Shown here: positions 16,871 to 24,306 of the stretch, piece by piece
Layout: each line of letters begins with the position of its first letter
How positions within the stretch are numbered: the first letter of the stretch is position 1
Source: Anaerolineae bacterium
GTDB taxonomy: Bacteria > Chloroflexota > Anaerolineae > Promineifilales > Promineifilaceae
Direction: 5' to 3'
Length of the DNA: 64,000 bases
NCBI GenBank assembly: GCA_030425205.1
Contig: JAUIAP010000001.1
Coordinates: forward strand, 186,001-250,000
The notes under the pieces: generated by a model
Seen by the model: the letters and a program-made list of their open reading frames with translations, nothing else
Databases searched by the model: none
What the model was told of the DNA's origin: nothing
Made by a program: the position numbers and the translations under genes

Positions 16871-19800
16871 ATGTCAAACGACTTAAAGAGTGCATTAAGC
16901 AAAAATCCTATTGCCATCGTCGGCATGGGTGCGATTTTTCCACAATCAAAAAATCTGTCTGAATATTGGGATAACATCGTTCACGAAATAGATTGCATCA
17001 CAGAAGTTCCGCCATCACGTTGGAACATTGATGATTATTACGATCCTGACCCTGCTGCCCCAGACAAAACTTACTGCAAGAAAGGTGGCTTTCTACCTGA
17101 CATTGATTTCAACCCGATGGAGTTTGGTCTACCGCCAAACATCCTCGAAGTGACGGATGCGGGGCAACTTCTTTCATTGGTTGTTGCAAAACAGACGTTG
17201 GCCGACGCTGGCTACACCGATATGGATGCGGAGATGCGCAATCGGACAGGCTGCATTCTTGGCGTTGCGGGTGGACAAAAGCTAATCGTGCCACTTGCCT
17301 CACGCTTGCAATATCCGATTTGGGATCGCGTTTTAGAGAGCAGCGGCGTTGGTGAGTCAGACCGCGCCAAAATCATCGAAAAGATCAAACTTGCCTACAT
17401 TCCATGGGAAGAAAACTCTTTTCCCGGACTACTGGCAAACGTCATTTCAGGGCGTGTAGCAAACCGCTTCGATTTTGGCGGCACAAATTGTGTTGTTGAC
17501 GCGGCATGTGCGGCTTCGCTAGCGGCGGTGCGAATGGCGATTGGTGAACTTGTCGACGGGCGCACCGACGCGATGTTGACGGGGGGTGTCGATTGTGACA
17601 ATTCGATCTTTGCCTACATGAGCTTTAGCAAAACGCCCGCCTTCTCCAAGAAAAATCACATTCGGCCGTTTGACGCAGAGTCCGACGGCATGATGATCGG
17701 CGAAGGGGTCGGCATGATGATGATGCGCCGTCTCTCTGACGCGGAGCGCGACGGCGATCAAATCTATGCCGTCATCAAGGGAATCGGCTCCTCCAGCGAT
17801 GGTCGTTACAAGAGCATTTATGCCCCGCGTTCTAGCGGACAAGCCAAAGCGGTTGTGCGTGCCTACGAAGATGCAGGCGTTGATCCTGCCACAATCAATA
17901 TCGTTGAAGCACACGGCACGGGAACACCCGCAGGTGACCCAACCGAATTTGCAGGATTAAACGAAGTTTTCATTCACAACAATCCTGAACGCCAATATAT
18001 CGGTTTAGGCAGTGTCAAGTCACAAATCGGGCATACGAAGGCAGCGGCAGGAGCGGCAAGCTTGATCAAAATAGCACTCGCTCTGCATCACAAAATTTTG
18101 CCCCCTTCTATTAAGATAGATCAGCCGCATCCTAAACTCGACATTGAGAATACGCCTTTCTATTTGAACACGGAATCACGCCCATGGATCAAGCCGACCG
18201 ACACACCGCGTCGTGCAGCTGTCAGCGCATTTGGCTTTGGTGGCACAAATTTCCATTTTGTCTTGGAAGAGTACACGCCCAACGGCACAAACGACCATGC
18301 GGGAAGTTATCGGATGCACAGCGTTGCAAAGAGTGTATTAATTGCAGGCAAAGATGTGCAGGCAGTGGTTGCAGGTTGCAAGTTGCAGGTTGCAGCATTG
18401 CAGAAAGATGCTGAAAAGGCGTTTGCCGCGCTGCCATTTTCGCAACCAGCGCAGAATGAAGCGCGAGTCGGATTTGTGGCAGAGAACGCGGAAACAGCAA
18501 CCGCCCATTTGCAAACGATTATCAAGCTGCTTGAAAAGAATCCGAACGCCGAAAATTGGGATCATCCAAAGGGGATTTTCTATCGTCAAGAGGGGATGAA
18601 CACTACAGGCAAAGTAGTTGCGCTGTTTCCCGGTCAGGGTTCACAGTATGTGAACATGGGTAAGACGGTAGCGATGAATTTTGGGGTTGTAAGGGAGGGT
18701 TTCGGCCGAATTGATACTGAACGCAAACAGGAGCCCCTCTCCAGAACAGTCTACCCTATTCCCGCCTTTGACGAAGAAACCCGCAAGGCGCAGACCCACG
18801 CACTACGCAACACGCAACATGCTCAACCCGCCATCGGCACACTCAGCTACGGCTTCTATAAACTCCTGCAAAATGCTGGCTTCAAAGCCAACTTTGCCGC
18901 GGGTCACAGCTTTGGTGAGTTAACTGCACTGTGGGCTGCTGGCGTGTTCAATGATGATGACTACTTTTATCTCATCAACGAACGCGGCCGTGCCATGGCT
19001 GCGCCAAACAAACCATCCTTTGATGCTGGTACAATGCTCGCTGTAAAGGGCGATATTCGTCAGTTAAAGAGCGACATCCCGCTCAATGTCACCATCGCCA
19101 ATCATAACTCGCACACACAAGTCGTGTTGGCGGGTTCAAAGACGGCCATCGCCAATGCGGAGCGCGTCCTAGATGGCAAAGGGTATAAGGTTACGCCGCT
19201 CTCTGTTTCGGCTGCCTTCCACACCGAATTTGTCGGTCATGCACAGAAACCGTTCGCACGCGCAATCGATCAGGTTGAGTTCAATGCGCCGTCAATTGCC
19301 GTCTATTCCAACTCGACAGGCAATGCACACAGCACCGACCCGCAAAAAATCAAGTGGTCGCTAAAAGAACATGTTTTGCAACCAGTTCTCTTCGCACAAG
19401 AAATCGAAAACATCTATGCAGCGGGCGGCTCAATTTTTGTCGAAATCGGCCCTCGTCGCGTGTTGACAAGTTTGGTCGAAGATATTCTGGGTGACCGTCC
19501 ACACGTTGCGATTGCGCTTAATGCCAGCCGCGACAAAGATAGCGATCTGCAGTTGCGAGAAGCGTACACGCGACTCGCCGTGTTGGGCGTGCCGCTCGAC
19601 GCGCTCGACCCACACCAGCGTGACCATACACCTCCCGCCACCAAACCAAGCCCCATCAATGTTCAACTTTCAGGCAATAACTACGTCAGTCCAAAGACAG
19701 AGGCGGCTTATCAAAATGCCTTGAGCGATGGCTTTACAATCAAACAAAGTGTAGCTTCTGTCGCTCAACCGATGAAGAAGGTGGCGCCAGTTGCCAATTC

Positions 19801-22800
19801 AAATGGCCACAGCACGACGGTTTCGCAGAAAATAAGCCCAGCGCCAACGATGCCAAAGGTCTCCGCGCAACTTGTGAATGGCAATGCAAAGCTATCTACT
19901 CCACAAAAACCCATCACAAAAGCCGCGCCAGCGATAGCAAAACCTATTGTGCCAAAGAAAGTGGAATCGAAGAAACAACCTGCTGCCCCTATTGCAGCCG
20001 TTAGCAAACCGACGCGGACACAGCCATCCGCGGTCAAACGCACTATGTCAGAAACTCAACTGGAAAGAAGCCTCGCACTACTGCATCAGCATCAAGCCGA
20101 TACATTGCGCGTGCATGAAGCATTCTTAGAAACACAAGGATCATACTCCGCGCAAGTGTTCGCATTGCTTAGTGGACAGTCAGCGGGAGGCGGTCAACAG
20201 GCAGCAACCACTGGGACTACCAGCACTGAACAGCCTGTTGCGAAATCACAGAATGGCGTTGCGGCGAAAGTTACGTCACCGTCTGTGCAGAAAGTCGTAC
20301 AAACACCCAAGCCACAAAACAGAGTGGCGCAAGCGGTGCCGAAACCTGTCCCTGCCCCTGTCGTGCAGCGCGAGGTAAAAACACCCTCTCCCGCGCCAAC
20401 GCATGTTGCTGAACTACCAAAAGTTGCGCCGCCTGTGCCAATAGTTGCCGAAACAGATACTACATCACAAGTTGACGTGAGCGGTTTGGCCGACGCAATG
20501 CTTGAGATCGTCAGCGAAAAAACAGGGTATCCTGCCGAAATGCTTGAGTTGAGCATGGACATGGAATCGGACTTGGGCATCGACTCCATCAAGCGCGTCG
20601 AGATTCTCGGCGCAATGCAGGAGCAACATCCTGAATTACCCTCTGTTGATCCAAGCGAACTTTCTGAACTGCGCACGCTTGAAGAGATTGTTGACCATCT
20701 GAGCAGTGCGGCGGGTGCTGTTGCGCCCTCTTCTAACGGGCATGTCAATGGCTCCATACCAGCATCTCCACAAGCGCAAGTTTCGGGAAATCCAATTCCC
20801 GAAACACAGGCCGCACCACAGGCTGATGTGAGCGGATTGGCTGATGCGATGCTTGAAATTGTCAGCGAGAAGACGGGCTATCCTGCCGAAATGCTTGAGT
20901 TGAGCATGGACATGGAATCGGACTTGGGCATCGACTCCATCAAGCGCGTTGAGATTCTCGGCGCAATGCAGGAGCAACATCCTGAATTGCCTTCTGTTGA
21001 TCCAAGCGAACTTTCTGAACTGCGCACGCTTGAGGAAATCGTTAACCATTTGAGCAGTGCGGCGGGTGCTGTTGCGCCCTCTTCTAACGGGCATGTAAAT
21101 GGCTCTGCACCAGCATCTCCACAAGCGCAAGTTTCGGGAAATGGATTTCCCGAAACACAGGCCGCGCCACAAGTGGATATGAGTGGGTTAGCTGACGCCA
21201 TGCTTGAAATCGTGAGTGAGAAAACGGGGTATCCGGCCGAAATGCTTGAGCTGGGCATGGATATGGAATCGGACTTGGGGATTGACTCCATCAAGCGTGT
21301 TGAGATTCTCGGCGCGATGCAGGAGCAACATCCTGAGCTGCCTTCCGTTGACCCAAGTGAGCTTTCTGAACTGCGCACGCTTGAAGAGATCGTTGACCAT
21401 CTGAGCAGCGCGGCTGGTGCTGTTGCGCCCTCTTCTAACGGGCATGTCAATGGCTCCGTACCAGCATCTCCACAAGCGCAAGTCTCGGCAAATCCAATTC
21501 CCGAAACACAGGCCACACCACAAGTAGATGCGAGTGGATTGGCTGATGCAATGCTTGAAATCGTCAGTGAGAAAACGGGCTATCCCGCCGAAATGCTTGA
21601 GTTAAGTATGGACATGGAATCCGACTTAGGCATCGACTCCATCAAGCGCGTCGAGATTCTTGGTGCGATGCAGGAACAACATCCTGAACTACCATCCGTT
21701 GATCCGAGTGAACTATCCGAGCTAAGGACGCTACAAGAGATCGTCGATCATCTTGCACTCGCCACTCACCACGCACCACTCACCACTTCTCCCTCCCCAA
21801 AAGCTGACGCGGCTGTAGCAGGAGCCGCGCAAAATTATGTTGCCGATAGTGTGCCTGCGCCAACAAACCACGCTATCACCCGCCAAGTTGTGCGCTTGGA
21901 AACGCTGCCGATGGCAGATTTCATGGAGATCGCACAACCAACGGGATATGTTTGTTTAGTAACAGAGGGGGAAATCGGACGGCTGGTGGCGAGTGCGCTA
22001 GTTGCTAGGGGTTGGAATGTCGAGATGTTGCCATTAGGGGCGACATTCGATGAAAGTGAGATTGAGCGACAAATCGGCCGATTTGTAAAAGTCAATGCGT
22101 TTGTGCATGTCGATGAAGGAGATGCAGAGACGCGACTAAAACAACTCTTTTTTGTTGCAAAACATTTGAAGGGCAAGCTGATCGAAGCAGCGAATGAGAC
22201 GCGCCCCGCATTCGTGACAGTGACGCGGATGGACGGGTCGCTGGGGTTGGATGAGGCTGATTTTAATCCGATTCATGGGGGTTTGTTTGGGCTGACCAAG
22301 ACCCTGCGACTGGAATGGCCGACCGTTTATTGTCGCGCTGTGGATTTACATCCTGCGATTAGTGGTGCGGATGTTGCAAGTTACGTGCTTGCTGAACTAT
22401 TCGATCCCAACAAGCTGATCAGTGAGGTTGGTTACGGGAATTATGGGCGCGTCACGTTGACGACGGATGAGGTTGCGTTGGGCTCGTTTACGCCGAGTGC
22501 TGAGATTACGCGGGATTCTGTGTTTGTGGTTAGTGGGGGCGCGAAGGGAATTACGGCCGATTGCGTCCTCTATCTGGCAAAACAGTATCAATGTAAGTTT
22601 GTGTTGTTAGGACGTTCCGCAATGGATGCGGTCGATGATAGCTGGTTGGGTGACTATACAGATGAGGCGGAACTCAAACGATTGACGATGCAGCACATCA
22701 TCGCGCAAGGTGAAAAACCGACTCCAATGGCGGTCAACAAGCTGGTGAAACGCATTCAGTCACAGCGCGAGATTGCGGGAACGCTGGCGGCATTGCATGA

Positions 22801-24217
22801 GGTTGGTTCGGCCGCAGAGTATCTGAGCGTCGATGTGACCGATGCAATGGCGATGCAGCGCGAGTTAAGTGCAGCGCAACAGCGACTCGGACAGATCACG
22901 GGCATGATTCACGGCGCGGGCGTTCTGTCTGACAAGCTGATTGAGAAGAAAACAGAGTGGGATTTTGATAGCGTTTACAACACCAAGGTAAAGGGGCTGA
23001 ACGCGCTGTTGGCAGCGGTTCCAATGGAGCAGTTGCGTCATTTGGTGCTGTTTTCATCGGCCGCTGGCTTCTTCGGAAATGCGGGGCAGGCAGATTATGC
23101 AATCGCCAACGATATTCTGAACAAGTTTGCACATTGGGCAAATGCCAATCATCCAAACTGTCATACGGTGGCGATCAACTGGGGGCCGTGGGATGGCGGG
23201 ATGGTGACACCCGTCCTCAAAAAGCTGTTTGCCGAGCGCAATGTGCCTGTGATTCCAATTGAAGTTGGCGCGTGGATTTTGGCGAATGAGTTGAATGAAG
23301 GGGTGTCGCAGACGGTGATTGGTGGGGAGTTAAATCCTGTTGAGCCGATCAGCGATTTGACGCTGCGTAAACATCGCATTCATCGCCACTTGCGGCTCGA
23401 TGCGAACCCATTTCTGCATGACCATGTGATCGGGGGCAACCCCGTTTTGCCGACGGTCTGCGCGATCACTTGGATGGCAAACGGGTGTGAACAGCTCTAT
23501 CCGGGCTACAGCCTCTTTGCATGTGACAACTATCAGGTGTTGAAGGGGATTGTGTTTGAGCCTGGCTTGGAGAATCGGGATTGTGTGTTGGAGTTGGAAG
23601 AGGTGGAGAAATCGGCCGATTCTATCCGCATCAAAGCGATGATTCGTAGCGAAACGCCAGAGGGCAAACCACGTTTTCACTATCGGGCTGAAATTACGCT
23701 GCTGCATACGTTACCCGATGTTCCCATTTTTGAGGATTTCGATCTGGCAGAAGGGACGACGTTTGAGGGCAGTGACCTCTATGGCAGCGCGGTCTTTCAT
23801 GGGCCAGCATTTCAGGGTGTGCAGAAAGTGTTGAACGTTACGCCTGAGCGGATGACGATGAAATGTAATTTAGCGGCGGTTTCGACCGAAAATCAAGGTC
23901 AATTCCGCGTACAAAACTTCAACCCGTTTATCGCTGATGGTCAGTATCAGAGCATGGTGATTTGGGTGTGGCACTATCACGACGAAGCGGGGAGTTTGCC
24001 ATTGATGACGAAGCATGGTGTGCAATATCGTCCCGTTCCGTTTGACACGACCGCCTACACGACAATGCTCGTCACGGGCAGCAGCGAAAGCAAGCTGATC
24101 TGTGACCTGATCGCGCACGACGAAAACGGGCTTGTTTACTCGCACGTTAAAGGTGCGACGGTGACGATTAGCAAGGCGTTACGTGAGTTGTTTATTCCTA
24201 AACCAACCGCAGCCTGA
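16871..24217 (+). CDS. pfaA: PUFA/secondary-lipid synthase subunit PfaA-like: KS-AT-ACPx4-KR-DH
   Basis: This 2448-residue type I iterative synthase extends an acyl chain on its own carrier domains. A KS (about 12-460) has active Cys213 in DAACAAS, then EAHGTGTPAGD and QIGHTKAAAG. An acyltransferase (580-880) has FPGQGSQY and GHSFGE. A long Pro/Ala linker leads to four ACPs with phosphopantetheine serines at about 1239, 1356, 1473 and 1590, each in LGIDSIKRVE. A ketoreductase follows (1880-2145; SGGAKGIT, HGAGVL, active Tyr in GQADYAIAND). A hot-dog dehydratase ends the chain (2170-2440; HDHVIGG, HGPAF). This is PfaA order. The GTG at 16832 is possible, but the ATG at 16871 has GGAG six bases ahead. 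No phosphopantetheinyl transferase is seen nearby. The final lipid is unknown. Confidence 0.9.
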   Translation: MSNDLKSALSKNPIAIVGMGAIFPQSKNLSEYWDNIVHEIDCITEVPPSRWNIDDYYDPDPAAPDKTYCKKGGFLPDIDFNPMEFGLPPNILEVTDAGQLLSLVVAKQTLADAGYTDMDAEMRNRTGCILGVAGGQKLIVPLASRLQYPIWDRVLESSGVGESDRAKIIEKIKLAYIPWEENSFPGLLANVISGRVANRFDFGGTNCVVDAACAASLAAVRMAIGELVDGRTDAMLTGGVDCDNSIFAYMSFSKTPAFSKKNHIRPFDAESDGMMIGEGVGMMMMRRLSDAERDGDQIYAVIKGIGSSSDGRYKSIYAPRSSGQAKAVVRAYEDAGVDPATINIVEAHGTGTPAGDPTEFAGLNEVFIHNNPERQYIGLGSVKSQIGHTKAAAGAASLIKIALALHHKILPPSIKIDQPHPKLDIENTPFYLNTESRPWIKPTDTPRRAAVSAFGFGGTNFHFVLEEYTPNGTNDHAGSYRMHSVAKSVLIAGKDVQAVVAGCKLQVAALQKDAEKAFAALPFSQPAQNEARVGFVAENAETATAHLQTIIKLLEKNPNAENWDHPKGIFYRQEGMNTTGKVVALFPGQGSQYVNMGKTVAMNFGVVREGFGRIDTERKQEPLSRTVYPIPAFDEETRKAQTHALRNTQHAQPAIGTLSYGFYKLLQNAGFKANFAAGHSFGELTALWAAGVFNDDDYFYLINERGRAMAAPNKPSFDAGTMLAVKGDIRQLKSDIPLNVTIANHNSHTQVVLAGSKTAIANAERVLDGKGYKVTPLSVSAAFHTEFVGHAQKPFARAIDQVEFNAPSIAVYSNSTGNAHSTDPQKIKWSLKEHVLQPVLFAQEIENIYAAGGSIFVEIGPRRVLTSLVEDILGDRPHVAIALNASRDKDSDLQLREAYTRLAVLGVPLDALDPHQRDHTPPATKPSPINVQLSGNNYVSPKTEAAYQNALSDGFTIKQSVASVAQPMKKVAPVANSNGHSTTVSQKISPAPTMPKVSAQLVNGNAKLSTPQKPITKAAPAIAKPIVPKKVESKKQPAAPIAAVSKPTRTQPSAVKRTMSETQLERSLALLHQHQADTLRVHEAFLETQGSYSAQVFALLSGQSAGGGQQAATTGTTSTEQPVAKSQNGVAAKVTSPSVQKVVQTPKPQNRVAQAVPKPVPAPVVQREVKTPSPAPTHVAELPKVAPPVPIVAETDTTSQVDVSGLADAMLEIVSEKTGYPAEMLELSMDMESDLGIDSIKRVEILGAMQEQHPELPSVDPSELSELRTLEEIVDHLSSAAGAVAPSSNGHVNGSIPASPQAQVSGNPIPETQAAPQADVSGLADAMLEIVSEKTGYPAEMLELSMDMESDLGIDSIKRVEILGAMQEQHPELPSVDPSELSELRTLEEIVNHLSSAAGAVAPSSNGHVNGSAPASPQAQVSGNGFPETQAAPQVDMSGLADAMLEIVSEKTGYPAEMLELGMDMESDLGIDSIKRVEILGAMQEQHPELPSVDPSELSELRTLEEIVDHLSSAAGAVAPSSNGHVNGSVPASPQAQVSANPIPETQATPQVDASGLADAMLEIVSEKTGYPAEMLELSMDMESDLGIDSIKRVEILGAMQEQHPELPSVDPSELSELRTLQEIVDHLALATHHAPLTTSPSPKADAAVAGAAQNYVADSVPAPTNHAITRQVVRLETLPMADFMEIAQPTGYVCLVTEGEIGRLVASALVARGWNVEMLPLGATFDESEIERQIGRFVKVNAFVHVDEGDAETRLKQLFFVAKHLKGKLIEAANETRPAFVTVTRMDGSLGLDEADFNPIHGGLFGLTKTLRLEWPTVYCRAVDLHPAISGADVASYVLAELFDPNKLISEVGYGNYGRVTLTTDEVALGSFTPSAEITRDSVFVVSGGAKGITADCVLYLAKQYQCKFVLLGRSAMDAVDDSWLGDYTDEAELKRLTMQHIIAQGEKPTPMAVNKLVKRIQSQREIAGTLAALHEVGSAAEYLSVDVTDAMAMQRELSAAQQRLGQITGMIHGAGVLSDKLIEKKTEWDFDSVYNTKVKGLNALLAAVPMEQLRHLVLFSSAAGFFGNAGQADYAIANDILNKFAHWANANHPNCHTVAINWGPWDGGMVTPVLKKLFAERNVPVIPIEVGAWILANELNEGVSQTVIGGELNPVEPISDLTLRKHRIHRHLRLDANPFLHDHVIGGNPVLPTVCAITWMANGCEQLYPGYSLFACDNYQVLKGIVFEPGLENRDCVLELEEVEKSADSIRIKAMIRSETPEGKPRFHYRAEITLLHTLPDVPIFEDFDLAEGTTFEGSDLYGSAVFHGPAFQGVQKVLNVTPERMTMKCNLAAVSTENQGQFRVQNFNPFIADGQYQSMVIWVWHYHDEAGSLPLMTKHGVQYRPVPFDTTAYTTMLVTGSSESKLICDLIAHDENGLVYSHVKGATVTISKALRELFIPKPTAA
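18368..18402. repeat. Heptanucleotide repeat (GGTTGCA type) in the pfaA KS-AT linker
   Basis: About five 7-bp units, GGTTGCA/AGTTGCA, are translated as VVAGCKLQVAALQ between the KS and AT domains. Confidence 0.7.
18796..18825. repeat. Heptanucleotide repeat (CACGCAA type) in pfaA
   Basis: About four degenerate 7-bp units CACGCAC, TACGCAA, CACGCAA, CATGC lie inside a variable loop of the AT domain. Confidence 0.55.
20780..20805. repeat. 26-bp palindrome forming inter-ACP linker, copy 1
   Basis: GTTTCGGGAA at the left pairs with TTCCCGAAAC at the right. Translated, it gives VSGNPIPET between ACP1 and ACP2. Its reverse complement is identical to 60365-60390. Confidence 0.8.
21131..21156. repeat. 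26-bp palindrome forming inter-ACP linker, copy 2
   Basis: Same arms (GTTTCGGGAA / TTCCCGAAAC) with a different centre, giving VSGNGFPET between ACP2 and ACP3. Confidence 0.8.
21482..21507. repeat. 26-bp palindrome forming inter-ACP linker, copy 3 (decayed)
   Basis: The left arm has changes (GTCTCGGCAA) and the right arm is intact (TTCCCGAAAC). It encodes VSANPIPET between ACP3 and ACP4. Confidence 0.7.
21757..21788. repeat. Heptanucleotide repeat (CACTCAC type) after ACP4
   Basis: About four to five units (CACTCGC, CACTCAC, CACGCAC, CACTCAC) are translated as LATHHAPLTTS in the linker from ACP4 to the KR region. They stand where the palindromic linker stands after the other ACPs. Confidence 0.7.
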
Positions 24218-24234
24218 AAGCTGCTGACAAGATT

Positions 24235-24290
24235 ATAAAGCCTGCTTAAGCAGGCTTTATTTACTACTTAGCCTGCGGTTTCAACCGCAG
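24235..24290 (+). repeat. Two perfect hairpins between pfaA and pfaC
   Basis: 24235-24260 is a perfect 26-bp palindrome (ATAAAGCCTGC... arms). 24273-24290 is a second hairpin, CTGCGGTT-TC-AACCGCAG. Both fill the 89-bp spacer. The first is followed by a T-rich stretch and could be a terminator or an mRNA-processing/stability element, which might set different levels of the two subunits. Confidence 0.65.
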
Positions 24291-24306
24291 AATCAATTCA
24301 AAATAG

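Larger units (their letters stand above)
20470..21765 (+). repeat. Four tandem ACP-encoding units with a 351-bp period
   Basis: The carrier domains and their linkers repeat every 351 bp (117 codons). The phosphopantetheine serine codons lie at 20585, 20936, 21287 and 21638, exactly evenly spaced. Units differ mostly at silent positions, so the array is a real set of duplications kept similar at the protein level. No TCGGCCGA lies within the array. Confidence 0.9.

Noticed and set aside
20194..21523. Long open frames on the minus strand across the ACP array (178-212 codons)
   Set aside because: They are antisense shadows of the four ACP units, repeat with the same 351-bp period, and show no protein features of their own.
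20470..21765. Idea that the four ACP units are an assembly artefact
   Set aside because: The units differ at many silent positions and in some residues (for example LGMDM against LSMDM), so they are separate copies. The copy number still deserves long reads.
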